A stretch of DNA of 64,000 bases from Onstottus_B arcticum (lineage in GTDB: Bacteria; Acidobacteriota; Blastocatellia; UBA7656). The DNA is taken from positions 310,001-374,000 of the forward strand of contig JBBPIE010000002.1 of assembly GCA_038040485.1 (NCBI GenBank). The letters run 5' to 3'. This document shows, piece by piece, positions 1 to 8,805 of the stretch; the first letter of the stretch is position 1, and every line of letters starts with the position of its first letter. Under the pieces are notes generated by a model. That model was not told where the DNA came from. It was given only the letters and a program-made list of their open reading frames with translations, and made no database searches. Both the position numbers and the translations under genes were made by a program.

Positions 1-129
1 GTAGTTAATGAGAGTATCGACAGCCCCTTCGCGCCCCTGGAGGGCCAGCTGGTCGATCTCTTCGGGGCTGCCGCCAAGGCCCGCGCGCCTCAACAGGTGC
101 GCCGCTTCATCGTAAGTGAGACTTGCCAT
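1..129 (-). CDS. DUF1800 family protein, N-terminal fragment
   Basis: Only the first 43 codons are inside the window; the gene continues past base 1. They read MASLTYDEAAHLLRRAGLGG followed by SPEEIDQLA and a GREGAVDTLINY stretch. The AAHLLRRAG(F/L)GG..PEEID opening is the recognisable start of DUF1800 proteins, a family of large secreted or cytoplasmic proteins of unknown biochemical role, common in Acidobacteria and Planctomycetes and often beside a DUF1501 gene. The ATG at 129 is preceded by GGGAGG about seven bases upstream. The family call rests on this short N-terminus alone. Confidence 0.75.
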   Translation of the reverse strand, partial: MASLTYDEAAHLLRRAGLGGSPEEIDQLALQGREGAVDTLINY

Positions 130-466
130 AGACGAACCTCCCGCGCGCTTGATCACCAGGAACTCGCATCGCTCGAACTTCGGCGTCGCGTGTTCTCGTG
201 GAACCAGGTATTAGTCGCTTCAACAAGTCAAGCATATGACTCCGCCGGATCCACGAAGTTAGCTCTGGAGCTTAAGAACACTAAGCACGCTGACCATTCT
301 AGCCCACCAATTGCCGCAGTCAAACGAGGAATCGGCCGGGTTGCGCCGAGGAATATGCTGGGCGGACGCCTCTTGTGAGACAGCCGCGGGCTCGTGTATC
401 CTAGTTTGGCTTGGGAGAGATCTTAAGCCTCATCCAAGAATATCGAAGTAAAGGAGACTCGGTTTT
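130..466. other. Divergent intergenic region, no supported gene
   Basis: This 337-bp gap separates two divergent genes and must hold both promoters. A 93-codon + strand frame beginning inside the DUF1800 gene has no ribosome binding site and no recognisable protein character, so I do not call it. I see no clear inverted repeat here. AAAGGAG at about 450 is the ribosome binding site of the PilZ gene. Confidence 0.5.
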
Positions 467-781
467 ATGAGCGCTACGGTGTCCGCCCCGGCTAAGAGTC
501 GCGAGCTAGCGGGGTCAGTTCGAGGGCGCTGCGAAGTTAACGGCAGCGCACGCGAGTGCCGCATCCTCAATCTGAGTGGGGAGGGAGCTTTTGTCGAGAG
601 CTTCGTACCGGCGCTGAAGGGTTCGACGGTGATGCTGGAGTTTCAACTGCCAAATGGCGATGTCGTGACGACGACCGGAGTGGTTAGCCATCACGAGTTC
701 AAGAGCGGATTCGACGTCGTGTTCACCGGGCTGTCATCAGCCGGCCGCAACCAGATTAACAGTTTCCAGCTTGGGTCGTAG
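467..781 (+). CDS. PilZ domain protein
   Basis: A 104-aa soluble protein that is essentially one PilZ domain, the fold that binds cyclic di-GMP and changes the behaviour of a partner. ECRILNLSGEGAFVES near residues 28-43 carries the [D/N]-x-S-x-x-G signature (NLSGEG), followed by alternating hydrophobic strands and a second typical stretch, GVVSHHEFKSGFDVVF. The N-terminal Arg motif is RGR rather than a clean RxxxR, so c-di-GMP binding is likely but not certain. AAAGGAG lies about 10 bases before the ATG. The gene stands alone and is followed by a strong hairpin at 851-880. Confidence 0.8.
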   Translation: MSATVSAPAKSRELAGSVRGRCEVNGSARECRILNLSGEGAFVESFVPALKGSTVMLEFQLPNGDVVTTTGVVSHHEFKSGFDVVFTGLSSAGRNQINSFQLGS

Positions 782-850
782 CGGGACTCGGTCGACAGCA
801 ATCGATTTTTTGAAGCTCAGCGACATGATTGTTGCTTGAGCACAGAAGCA

Positions 851-880
851 GAAGAGGGCGGCCTCGCGGCCGCCCTCTTC
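851..880. terminator. Strong GC-rich hairpin between convergent genes
   Basis: A perfect 13-bp stem (GAAGAGGGCGGCC) with a TCGC loop lies between the convergent PilZ and TolC genes. Only a short T-run (GTTTG) follows on the + side and TGCTTCTG on the - side, so it could act as a bidirectional terminator or RNA-stabilising end rather than a textbook intrinsic terminator. Confidence 0.65.
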
Positions 881-903
881 GTTTGAGATGCATCCGACCC
901 GGC

Positions 904-2646
904 TTACTTCTTGGGGTTGTCCGCCGAAGTAACCTGCAGGTTGTTGCTGACTAGCGTCATTCCAGTCACGCGCTGAAGGTCGGCCAGAGCCTTGTTGTAG
1001 TCGGTCAACGCCCGCACTTCAGTGCCTTCGGCTACGGAGAAATCCGTCTGCCGTTGCAAAACGAGAAAGGTCGTCGATAGCCCGGCTCGGAACTTCTCCT
1101 GCTCGCCCTTGAGTTGGGCGGCGGCGGCGATTCGGCCTGCTTGCGCCGCCTCGAACCGCAGCCTCGCCGCTTCGACCGCTTGAAGAGCATTCCGAACATC
1201 GATCTGCACTGTCTGCACCAACTGGCGCTGACGGGCATCCAGTTGGCGGGATTCGGCCATTGACCGGCCGAGATTGCCTTCAGCCGTGCGATTCCTCCAC
1301 GGGAAGCTGATCCGTACGCCAACCTGATAGGTCTTGAAGTCCTGCCCGAACAAATTGCTCAGCGCCTGTCCGTATCCTCCGATGAATCGTTCGGGAACGG
1401 ACAGACCGGTTAAGGTTGACGGGGCCCCAGCCAGGCCGTTGTTTGTGTACAAGCCATACAGGTCAACTTGTGGCTTCAGTTGATTCTGGTAGAAGCTGAT
1501 GTCCAAATTCTTTTGCTCAGTCTGAAGTCTGATTTGATCCAGCTCCGGGCGGTTCTTGAGCGCGAGCACGGTCGCCTCGTCGAGCTTGAAGGACTGCATA
1601 CTAAGCTGAGGCTCGTCGCTCGGTTGAATCGCAGCGTTCCACAGCTTGTCTGTGGCTTCCTTTATGAGCAACCCCTTCAACACATTTTCGGCGGTTGTTA
1701 TGCCCTGGAGAGCGACGATCACATCGCCCTTGCGGGATTCGAGCGCGGCTTCCGCCGAGCGCAAATCTATGGGTGGAAGCGTGCCGGCTTCAACCATTTT
1801 CTGATTGTTCTCAAGCTGTGTGCGCGTAAGCTCGACAGACTTGCGCGCTATCTCTTCGTTTCGAATGGCGAAGACCAGATCCCAGTACGCGAGCTGAACC
1901 TGGTTGATGATCTCAATGACTCGCTGGCGGAACTGGCTGTCGGACAGATCCAGCGTCTTCTTCGCTAACAGTATAGACCGCCGGTTCTGGTCAAGGTTGA
2001 AGTTGCGCATCAGCGGCTGAGTAAAACTCAGCGTGAGCGCCGGGCTGTATTGAGTTGAAAGCGTAGAGGCGGTCGAACTGGTATTTGTTCGGTTACTGTC
2101 GAACTCAGCTTGCCAAAAGCCTCCACCCTTCTCAATCAACTGATTTGTGATCAAGTTCCATGTCACAGAACGGCTTGTGAGAGAAGCAGTGGAACCGCCG
2201 CCGCCAAACTGGTTCGCGACAGGGATAGTCTGGCTGCGATGGTTAATGTCCGCGCTCGATACTATGTCGTAAACGCCGCGCAACGAGTTCAAGCTGAACT
2301 GGGAGATTCGCACACCCTGGCGAAATTGTTCGATGTCCAGGTTGTTCTGAAGCGCGAAGGTAATCGCGTCCTGAAGCGAGAGCGGGGCGACTTCTCCTGG
2401 GTTTATTCCCACTCGTTGATGACCGACTTCGGGAGAGAGCGCCAGTGGCTGAGTAATCGGGTTCTGAGTTTGCCCTCCCGCGGGAGGGTTCTGCGGACCC
2501 GCCGCCGTTGTTGCAACCGTTTGGCGCGTTACGACGCCGTCTTGCGCAAACGCTCCGATGGGAGAGGCCGCGACAAAGGCCATGATCAGCAACCAGACCA
2601 CAGTCACGCGGCTTGAATCAGCAATTCTTCTCGTTAGTGAACTCAT
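904..2646 (-). CDS. TolC family outer membrane efflux protein
   Basis: A 580-aa exported protein of the TolC/OEP family, which forms the outer membrane and periplasmic tunnel of tripartite efflux or type I secretion systems. The first 35-40 residues are a signal peptide (VTVVWLLIMAFVAASPIGAFAQ). Two long helical repeats follow, with typical OEP phrases: SLQDAITFALQNNLDIEQ near residue 95, SLTFTQPLMRNF, EIINQVQLAYWDLVFAIRN, and in the second half VQTVQIDVRNALQAVEAA. I chose ATG 2646 over TTG 2661 because GAGAGGA lies eight bases before it. No membrane fusion protein or inner-membrane pump lies beside it, so its partners are elsewhere. Confidence 0.9.
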   Translation of the reverse strand: MSSLTRRIADSSRVTVVWLLIMAFVAASPIGAFAQDGVVTRQTVATTAAGPQNPPAGGQTQNPITQPLALSPEVGHQRVGINPGEVAPLSLQDAITFALQNNLDIEQFRQGVRISQFSLNSLRGVYDIVSSADINHRSQTIPVANQFGGGGSTASLTSRSVTWNLITNQLIEKGGGFWQAEFDSNRTNTSSTASTLSTQYSPALTLSFTQPLMRNFNLDQNRRSILLAKKTLDLSDSQFRQRVIEIINQVQLAYWDLVFAIRNEEIARKSVELTRTQLENNQKMVEAGTLPPIDLRSAEAALESRKGDVIVALQGITTAENVLKGLLIKEATDKLWNAAIQPSDEPQLSMQSFKLDEATVLALKNRPELDQIRLQTEQKNLDISFYQNQLKPQVDLYGLYTNNGLAGAPSTLTGLSVPERFIGGYGQALSNLFGQDFKTYQVGVRISFPWRNRTAEGNLGRSMAESRQLDARQRQLVQTVQIDVRNALQAVEAARLRFEAAQAGRIAAAAQLKGEQEKFRAGLSTTFLVLQRQTDFSVAEGTEVRALTDYNKALADLQRVTGMTLVSNNLQVTSADNPKK

Positions 2647-2898
2647 AAGACGTCCTCTCAAAAAGCAATGTTTGGTTTTGTGTTCGCGTCATTTTACTTC
2701 GCGTGCCACGCACCAAGTCAAATGTAAACGACGATCAGCAATTGGTTGGTCAAGCTTCTGATACGACCTCTCCTTGCGCGCCGTTTCATCTATCTGCCGC
2801 GCCCACCCCCCGGGGTTCACTTGCGGCAAAGATTGAACGTCAATCACTGTGCCACTATTAACAACCCACTAACTAGACAAATAGTGCGACTTAAAGAT

Positions 2899-2951
2899 AA
2901 GGGGCGATCCCAGGCGGGCACCATTTCTGCCCACTTGTGGGATCGCCCCTT
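2899..2951. repeat. Long stem-loop upstream of tolC
   Basis: AAGGGGCGATCCC at 2899 pairs perfectly with GGGATCGCCCCTT at 2939-2951. An inner GGGC/GCCC pair gives a two-tier hairpin. It lies about 250 bp upstream of the TolC start in the 2647-3045 gap, which otherwise holds no gene. The role is unknown. It could end transcription from the 3046-3423 gene (also minus strand, just upstream), although no T-run follows. Confidence 0.55.
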
Positions 2952-3045
2952 CCCAATACCGGAGACGATCGTTTGTAGCGTTGCGCGCTGGCCCAAGCCG
3001 TTCGGCTTCCAACGCGGGCTTACAATTAGCAGCGCTTCTGCGATC

Positions 3046-3423
3046 TTATCTGGTGATCGCTTTTGCGACGGTGTTCTCGAGCACCAACGCGGAGTCCTTC
3101 CCCTTGAACTCGATGCGCTTCAGCAGGAACGAGCCATCGGCTTCCTGTGAATAGACGACCGACGTATCCGCCGCAGCCTTATCCAGCTTGGTCACCTTGT
3201 AAGTCGCCGAGAGGATCTCGCGCTTGCCTTGCAGAATCACCAGCTCGTCCTTGCCTTCAAAGTATTTCAACGCGTATTCGCCTTTGGGTAAGACCTGGCC
3301 GCCTATTTTTGCATCGCGCTTGAGCACGATCGAGCGGTTGACTTGCTGTGCAAAGGCCGTCGCTGCAGCCAAACCAACAACCATTGCTAATGACAGAACC
3401 AAAGAATTAATCCCTCGCTTCAT
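3046..3423 (-). CDS. Small secreted protein of unknown function
   Basis: A 125-aa protein with a clean Sec signal peptide (MKRGINSLVLSLAMVVGLAA, cleavage likely after AFA-Q). The mature ~100 aa looks beta-rich: a KIGGQVLPKGEYALKY phrase, strands alternating with charged turns, and FLLKRIEFKGKDSALVLE near the end. Similar small exported beta proteins are common in Acidobacteria, but I do not recognise a named family. The frame is open for 67 more codons upstream, but the ATG at 3423 has AAAGGAG in front and begins the signal peptide. The C-terminal part resembles no enzyme I know. Confidence 0.7.
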   Translation of the reverse strand: MKRGINSLVLSLAMVVGLAAATAFAQQVNRSIVLKRDAKIGGQVLPKGEYALKYFEGKDELVILQGKREILSATYKVTKLDKAAADTSVVYSQEADGSFLLKRIEFKGKDSALVLENTVAKAITR

Positions 3424-3794
3424 AATCAAACTCCTTTCACATTTCACCACGTTAGCGGTTTGGAGGCCTCCGAATGCTCCTTCAGTGATCCTCCACACGA
3501 CTCGTCGCGGAGCTATCCTGCGACGACGAAACCCCCGACTCGCGGCGCGCGTCAAGCCGCCTGCCGCACCCGACAGCTCCACCAGACCCGACGCAGCCGC
3601 CGAGGCGGCCCTCTCGGTCCGCACCCGGAGTCCGCGCCAGGCCGTGGAGTTCTCCCCTTACCCGCCGGGAAGAAGACTGTTGCACATCCTTGGAGTCGGC
3701 ATTTGCCACCATTCGTTTTACCTTCGCTTTACGGTCCTCGCTATCTTAACAGTTTGTACTACGTTAACAGTGTTAAGCTGAGTTCCAAAAAAAT
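3424..3794. other. Intergenic region between tetR and secreted-protein gene
   Basis: This 371-bp stretch lies downstream of the TetR gene and upstream of the secreted-protein gene, both on the minus strand. Frames in it are Arg/Pro-rich shadows without signals. The notable item is the palindromic TTAACAGTGTTAA box at 3764, close to the TetR stop. A half-copy CTTAACAG at 3745 lies about 20 bp away. Confidence 0.5.
3764..3776. promoter_or_regulatory. Second copy of probable TetR operator
   Basis: TTAAC-AGT-GTTAA is a perfect 5-bp-arm palindrome with the same arms and spacing as the box upstream of the TetR gene (4434-4450). It lies immediately downstream of that gene and upstream of the secreted-protein gene, so that gene may share the regulator. 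A half-site (CTTAACAG) occurs at 3745. Confidence 0.5.
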
Positions 3795-4424
3795 TTACGC
3801 CTTAAGGCCGTCGATCAGAACATCAATCATCAGGTCAATTAGCTTGTCTTTGTTGACCCAGGGAAAATGAGGCTTGGTGATCAGCAGGGACGTAATGCCG
3901 TGGCCGCCCGCCCACATCAACTGAGTCAGCGCATCGACATCCTTGTGGCGAAACAGCTTTTCGTTGATACAGGCTTCGACGTTAGAGCGCAGATGCGAAT
4001 AACAACGCATACCCATCGAACCTTCCCGCAGATTCTCAAAGCCGAGTTGAACTTGCGGATGATTGATAAATGTAACGCGGTAATGGTTGGGATACTTGAG
4101 CCCGAATTCTACGTAAGCGCGGCATCCGCGTTTCAGCGATGCAATGGGATCTGTCGTCTGCCGGCTTATGCCCTGCATCCGCTTTGCAAGCTTCGCGAAC
4201 GTCTCCTCGCAGACAGCAAACAGCAATGAGGCTTTGTCCTCGAAGTAGAGATAGATTGTTGTGGGTGAATATTCGATCTTGTCGGCGATCCTGCGCATCG
4301 AGACGTTCTCGTAGCCTTCCTTTACGAACAACTCTCGCGCTGCGTCGAGGATGACTTGCCTCAGCGCTTCCTTCTCGCGTTCGCGCCTCTGTTTCGGGCC
4401 ACGTGCTGTTTGGGTATTTAACAT
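3795..4424 (-). CDS. TetR family transcriptional regulator
   Basis: A 209-aa TetR repressor. The N-terminal DNA-binding domain (about residues 15-62) is intact: EALRQVILDAARELFVKEG, then YENVSMRRIADKIEYSP, and TTIYLYFEDKASLLFAV as the recognition helix and following helix. The C-terminal ligand domain is of the type often labelled TetR_C_33 (TTDPIASLKRGCRAYVEFGL..NHYRVTF). Met 4424 was chosen over the longer frame because it sits just after the operator palindrome at 4434-4450 and gives the usual N-terminus. The ligand is unknown. The nearby TolC protein and small exported protein are possible targets. Confidence 0.9.
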   Translation of the reverse strand: MLNTQTARGPKQRREREKEALRQVILDAARELFVKEGYENVSMRRIADKIEYSPTTIYLYFEDKASLLFAVCEETFAKLAKRMQGISRQTTDPIASLKRGCRAYVEFGLKYPNHYRVTFINHPQVQLGFENLREGSMGMRCYSHLRSNVEACINEKLFRHKDVDALTQLMWAGGHGITSLLITKPHFPWVNKDKLIDLMIDVLIDGLKA

Positions 4425-4433
4425 CGTGATATC

Positions 4434-4450
4434 ACTTAACAGCGTTAAGT
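4434..4450. promoter_or_regulatory. Palindromic operator of the TetR regulator
   Basis: ACTTAAC-AGC-GTTAAGT is a perfect palindrome with 7-bp arms, 10 bp upstream of the chosen TetR start, the usual place for autorepression. A near copy at 3764-3776 shares the core TTAAC-N3-GTTAA, which strengthens the operator reading. Confidence 0.7.
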
Positions 4451-4550
4451 ATACTACGGCACTCCGCTGAGTCAAGAGGTTTTTCATCTGTCGCGGAATT
4501 CTCGCGGCGGTTGCTCACGATTCCAGGGCTCTGCTACTGTGGGCCGACCT

Positions 4551-5945
4551 ATGGCGACCCTTCAATTCCTTGGCGGAGCTGGAACAGTGACCGGCTCGAA
4601 GTTTGTGCTGGAAGCGGGCGGAACGCGTGTGATGGTCGACTGCGGGCTCTTTCAGGGCTTGAAGCAACTGAGGCTGCGGAACTGGGACGCTTTGCCGATA
4701 AACCCCGCTTCAATCTCGCGGGTGGTGCTGACTCACGCGCATATAGATCACACCGGCTATCTGCCTCGTCTGGTTCGCGACGGCTTCGCCGGACCGGTCC
4801 ACGCCACGACTGCGACGGCCGATCTCCTGAAAATAATGTTGCCGGATTCCGGACGACTTCAGGAAGAAGATGCTGAGTATGCAAACCGGAAGGGATTTTC
4901 AAAGCACCGGCCGGCGCTCCCTCTTTACACGGAGCAGGACGCCAAAGCGGCGCTCAAGCACGTATCGCCCTCGAAGTACGACACGACCGTTCAGTTGAGC
5001 AAGCTGATGGCAGCGCGTTTTATTCCGGCCGGACACATACTGGGATCGAGCTTCGTTGCCGTAGAAATAACCGAGAAAGGCGGCGCGCCTCGCAAGGTGT
5101 TGTTCTCCGGCGATCTTGGGCGCTATGACCAGCCTATCCTCAATGACCCTTCTCAAGTAGATGAAGCGGACTATTTGCTCGTCGAATCCACTTATGGCAA
5201 CAGACTTCACGATGCCACAGACCCCAAAGAGGAACTCGCGGCGATCATCAATCGGACGGCAGAGCGCGGAGGCAAGATCATCATCCCGGCTTTCGCGCTG
5301 GGCCGGACGCAACTGTTGGTGTACTACCTGCGCGAACTGGAGGACGCAGGACGGATACCGGTGCTACCTGTGGCCGTCGATTCTCCAATGGGAGTCGATG
5401 TCACGCGGCTCTACTCTCGGCATCACGAAGAGCACGATTTGGACATGGAACGGATCGAGAACCTTCGGCGCAATCCGCTTGCGACTCGCAACTTCAGCCT
5501 GGTTCAAGGCCGCGCCGGTTCAAAGGGGCTCGACGCGCAGAAAGGTCCGGCGATCATCATCTCGGCATCGGGAATGGCGACAGGCGGGCGCGTATTGCAT
5601 CACCTGGCGCTCTACCTGCCGGACCCGGCTTCGTCGGTGATCCTTGTCGGCTATCAAGCCGCAGGAACGCGGGGCAGACGGCTGCAAGACGGAGAGAAGG
5701 AAATCAAGATTCACGGCGAATGGGTTTCGGTAAACGCACAGGTCGAGAGTATGGGCAGCCTTTCGGCGCACGCCGACTCGGGAGAAATAATGCGCTGGTT
5801 GAAGGGATTCAAGCGCCCGCCCCGCGCAACGTTTATCGTGCACGGCGAGGCTGACTCGGCAGCAGCGCTTCACGCGAAAATTAGCACTGAACTCGGATGG
5901 AATGCGCTGATTCCTGCTTACAACGAAGTGGTAGAGCTGGATTGA
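4551..5945 (+). CDS. MBL-fold beta-CASP RNA nuclease family protein
   Basis: A 464-aa metallo-beta-lactamase-fold protein of the beta-CASP branch, related to archaeal and eukaryotic CPSF73 and bacterial YSH1-like RNA exo/endonucleases. The zinc motif THAHIDHTG is at about residues 60-68, and the next metal ligands lie in AGHILGSS and FSGDLG. The beta-CASP insert follows, with the SASGMATGGR motif (about 342-351), and the C-terminal SAHADSGE motif supplies the last metal ligand. These are cytoplasmic single-strand RNA hydrolases. ATG 4551 was preferred to the in-frame GTG at 4539 because MATLQFLGGAGTVTGSK is the usual family start. It is divergent from TetR and appears monocistronic. Confidence 0.9.
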   Translation: MATLQFLGGAGTVTGSKFVLEAGGTRVMVDCGLFQGLKQLRLRNWDALPINPASISRVVLTHAHIDHTGYLPRLVRDGFAGPVHATTATADLLKIMLPDSGRLQEEDAEYANRKGFSKHRPALPLYTEQDAKAALKHVSPSKYDTTVQLSKLMAARFIPAGHILGSSFVAVEITEKGGAPRKVLFSGDLGRYDQPILNDPSQVDEADYLLVESTYGNRLHDATDPKEELAAIINRTAERGGKIIIPAFALGRTQLLVYYLRELEDAGRIPVLPVAVDSPMGVDVTRLYSRHHEEHDLDMERIENLRRNPLATRNFSLVQGRAGSKGLDAQKGPAIIISASGMATGGRVLHHLALYLPDPASSVILVGYQAAGTRGRRLQDGEKEIKIHGEWVSVNAQVESMGSLSAHADSGEIMRWLKGFKRPPRATFIVHGEADSAAALHAKISTELGWNALIPAYNEVVELD

Positions 5946-6020
5946 TGATTGCCCTTTGACGTCTGGTCCGAGGATTTGGAAGCAATAAGTTGCTTGACCC
6001 GGTGTCCAAAGGTCCGCGGC

Positions 6021-7682
6021 TCATTTGTTTTGGTTTTTGTTGCTCTTGTTGTCGTTCTTCTTGTCTCCGCTTCCGAATACCTTCTTGAAGAAGCCGCCGA
6101 TGCCTTTCTTCTTTTCCTCCTTAGATTGATTCTTGTTCACGTTTTGCGTCGCGGTGGCGGCTGGCTCTTTCTGAGACGCGTCGGTGGTCGGTGGGGCGGC
6201 AGCGGCGGGTTGCTGTGGAGCTTGCGAAGGCGCGGGCGCGGGCGCGGGCGCCGGGGCACCGGCAGCGTTCTGAGCTTCAGAGGTTTGTTCGTTTCGGTTA
6301 GCCCGCGAGCGCACGGCCTTGTCGAGGTTGGCGTTAGAATCGGCGGCAGATCCGCCAGCTCGCGCTGCATCGCCAGGCACGGCCGGATTCTCCGCCGGCG
6401 CGGCGGTCTGCTCGGCCGGAGGAGGAGGCGCAGAAGGTTCAATGGTAGCACCGGCGTCCTGGCTCTCAGATTCTTGCGGAGGTTGCTCCGCGTTGCCTCG
6501 CAATGCGCGAAACGCAAGCGAAGCTGCCGCGATCAGCACAATGACTACGAGGGCCGCCGCCGCGTAGTGTTTCCAGTTGAGTCTCGCGAAGAGAGACGTT
6601 GAGGCGCGCGCCACGCCAGCCGTCGCTTGTGCACCTGGTCCCGCGTCTGTGACGCCGGTTGTGTGAACTGGGGTCGTCGCTCTCGCCTTGTCACCGGGCT
6701 GGTGAGCTGTCTCGGCGGGCCCCCCAAGAATCTGGGTGGCACCCGGGTATTGCTCTGCAACCAACGTTTTCTTGCCGGCCGTCTCGCCTGTAGTAAATCC
6801 AGGTGGCGGTTCAAGCACGCGAGTCGCCGGCGCCGCGTAAGGAACCGCCGTCGGGTTGCTGGTCATCGAAGCGCTCAATGTGCCCAACAGTGATGCGCGC
6901 ATTTCACCGGCCGTTTGCGGACGCGCTTCCGGCTTCTTAGCCAGCGCTCGCATGATGGCTTGCTCGACCGGCAATGGAATCTGCGGAAGGAACGTTCTCG
7001 GAGGCTTCGGCGCGTCTTCCACCTGAGCTCTCATGAGCTCGAACTCGCTGTCGCTCTCAAAAGGCACTCGTCCGGTGAGCATCTCGTACAACAGGATGCC
7101 CAGAGAATAAATGTCCGAGCGCGCGTCGGCTGCCTGTCCCCGAACCTGCTCGGGCGCCATATATTCAACCGTGCCGAGGATGTTGCCCTGGCGAGTCAGC
7201 CTGGCGGTGCCGAGAACTCGAGCGATGCCGAAATCCATAACTTTGATCGAGCCCGCATCGGTAAGCATGATGTTCGCCGGCTTGATGTCGCGGTGAACTA
7301 TACCCATGCGATGAGCGTGATCGATGCCTTCCAGCGCCTGGCAAAAAAGAACGATGGCGCGATTGCAATCGATCGCTCCGAACTTTCTAATCACGTCGTC
7401 CAGTGTCTGGCCGCGAACAAACTCCATGACCATGAAGAAGTCTTCGCCCTGGCGGAGAAAGCTGTACAGCGTTGCGATGTTCGGATGGTTGAGCTTGGCC
7501 AGTGTGACGGCTTCAGAGCGAAACCTTTCGACGATCTCGGGCTGGCTCGAAAGCTCGGGCCTCAGCATCTTGATGGCAACTTCCCGTTCGAGCATCGTAT
7601 CGATGCCCTTGAAGACGGCGCCCATCCCGCCTTCGCCGATCTTTTCGGTTATCTTGAAACTACCGATGACGTTGCCGATCAT
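6021..7682 (-). CDS. Transmembrane Ser/Thr protein kinase (PknB/Hanks type)
   Basis: A 553-aa receptor-like kinase. Kinase domain residues about 8-270 hold a complete set of motifs: GEGGMG P-loop, VAIKML lysine, HRDIKPAN catalytic loop, DFG and APEQ. A low-complexity linker leads to one membrane segment (YAAAALVVIVLIAAASLAFRAL). The outer part is Pro/Ala-rich, including an APAPAPAPAP run, and ends in a very basic KK/N-rich tail. There is no PASTA or other sensor domain, so the signal is unknown. ATG 7682 follows AAGGAG by about ten bases; the frame upstream of it looks non-coding. The two small membrane-protein genes at 7861-8513 lie upstream on the same strand and may be co-transcribed. Confidence 0.92.
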   Translation of the reverse strand: MIGNVIGSFKITEKIGEGGMGAVFKGIDTMLEREVAIKMLRPELSSQPEIVERFRSEAVTLAKLNHPNIATLYSFLRQGEDFFMVMEFVRGQTLDDVIRKFGAIDCNRAIVLFCQALEGIDHAHRMGIVHRDIKPANIMLTDAGSIKVMDFGIARVLGTARLTRQGNILGTVEYMAPEQVRGQAADARSDIYSLGILLYEMLTGRVPFESDSEFELMRAQVEDAPKPPRTFLPQIPLPVEQAIMRALAKKPEARPQTAGEMRASLLGTLSASMTSNPTAVPYAAPATRVLEPPPGFTTGETAGKKTLVAEQYPGATQILGGPAETAHQPGDKARATTPVHTTGVTDAGPGAQATAGVARASTSLFARLNWKHYAAAALVVIVLIAAASLAFRALRGNAEQPPQESESQDAGATIEPSAPPPPAEQTAAPAENPAVPGDAARAGGSAADSNANLDKAVRSRANRNEQTSEAQNAAGAPAPAPAPAPSQAPQQPAAAAPPTTDASQKEPAATATQNVNKNQSKEEKKKGIGGFFKKVFGSGDKKNDNKSNKNQNK

Positions 7683-7860
7683 CTTCTTCTCGCTCCTTCG
7701 CCCTCGACACAGGCCGAAACAACAGGGTGATATTAGCGCGCCCGCCCTGCCTTTGCGAAACCTTTTTTTTCTTTCACTAAGAGTAGAACGCGCCTCAGGG
7801 CCAGAAGCCGGAATCTGCACGTTTGCTTGATGGGCTTTGCTCGAGCCAGGCGAGTGTTTC

Positions 7861-8034
7861 TTACCACGGAACTGGAAAGAGAACCCAGGACAGCAGCAGC
7901 CCGATGCCGAGAAACGAGCCGAATATCTTGAGCCCGTGGACCAAACGCTGCCGAGTCGTGTCGGACTTCGGGTCAACCGCAGCCAGCACGACCGCAGCGA
8001 TCGCTGCATACAGTGACATCATCAGCACGTGCAT
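7861..8034 (-). CDS. Small membrane protein, coupled to DUF6677 gene
   Basis: A 57-aa protein read directly from the minus strand: MHVLMMSLYAAIAAVVLAAV, then a polar turn with DPKSDTTRQRL, then a second hydrophobic helix ending LLLSWVLFPVPW. Two membrane helices separated by a basic loop are visible and nothing else. Its ATG overlaps the TGA of the DUF6677 gene in TGATG, the arrangement of translationally coupled genes, so the two products may act together in the membrane. I do not recognise a family. Confidence 0.7.
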   Translation of the reverse strand: MHVLMMSLYAAIAAVVLAAVDPKSDTTRQRLVHGLKIFGSFLGIGLLLSWVLFPVPW

Positions 8035-8513
8035 CAGCGCTTCCTCCCTGCGGCTATGTCGAACGCGTCATGAACAACAAGGTAGTTCAGCAAGCCGGCA
8101 AGAAACATGAAGGTGTTGCCGTACTCGAAAGTTGCCGCTTCCGGATGCGGCCTCGCTCCAAATCCCAGGGCGTACGAGACCAGATAACAAAGCCCCGACC
8201 CGATCTGCGCAAAGAACCAGAGTATCGTTATGAGATCGAAATGAAACGTTGACGGCGGGTCCGCTACGGTTGGCCAGAATAATCGGCCATCAAGGCTTAG
8301 CCCAAGAACAAACGCGCCAGTAATTGTGATGAAGAACATCGCCGCCCGGCCGTACCGGCCGAGCAACAGGTGGCCCGCTCCCGGTACCAACCACGCAGCT
8401 ACTACCGCGGCCGCCCGCCTTGCAAATGAGACTGGGCTCGGCTCATCGAATGCGAAGCTTCCGCCGGTGTAGTTGGGCCCGATGTCGTCGGTCAATCCCT
8501 CTGTTGGTTGCAA
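8034..8513 (-). CDS. DUF6677-type multi-pass membrane protein
   Basis: A small integral membrane protein with about four hydrophobic segments. AAAVVAAWLVPGAGHLLLGRYG is the characteristic opening helix, with a PGAGHLLLGRYGRA motif shared with TM2-like and DUF6677 proteins, which occur mostly in Acidobacteria. The function is unknown. The start is uncertain: TTG 8513 has an excellent GGAGGAG seven bases upstream, while the frame stays open to a GTG at 8600 with a weaker site, giving 188 aa. It overlaps the next gene by one base and lies upstream of the kinase on the same strand. Confidence 0.75.
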   Translation of the reverse strand: MQPTEGLTDDIGPNYTGGSFAFDEPSPVSFARRAAAVVAAWLVPGAGHLLLGRYGRAAMFFITITGAFVLGLSLDGRLFWPTVADPPSTFHFDLITILWFFAQIGSGLCYLVSYALGFGARPHPEAATFEYGNTFMFLAGLLNYLVVHDAFDIAAGRKR

Positions 8514-8805
8514 TATCCGCTCCTCCACAAAAGTGATCAGCAATTCTAGGGGGCGGCCGGAGAGGGTGTCAACCGGCGGCCATTCAAGCGGTCGCGCCAC
8601 CTAACATACCCTGAACCTTAATACTTGATTTGACTAACCTCATCGGATATTATGACGCCATCGAAACACAGAAAGGCAAAGAGAAAACGCGGATGAAAAG
8701 CGTCGTGGGCGGAGTCTCACGAATCGACAAAGCCAGTCCCCCAGCGGGATGATCTAATCCAGCTTGCTGGTGATTCTCCCGCCCGTGACTTCAAGGAGGT
8801 GCACG

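Noticed and set aside
97..378. A 93-codon + strand frame at the left edge
   Set aside because: It overlaps the DUF1800 start, lacks a ribosome binding site and has no protein-like pattern.
5949..6602. A 217-codon + strand frame opposite the kinase tail
   Set aside because: It is the Arg/Gly-rich shadow of the Pro/Ala-rich kinase C-terminus; the kinase on the minus strand has clear motifs.
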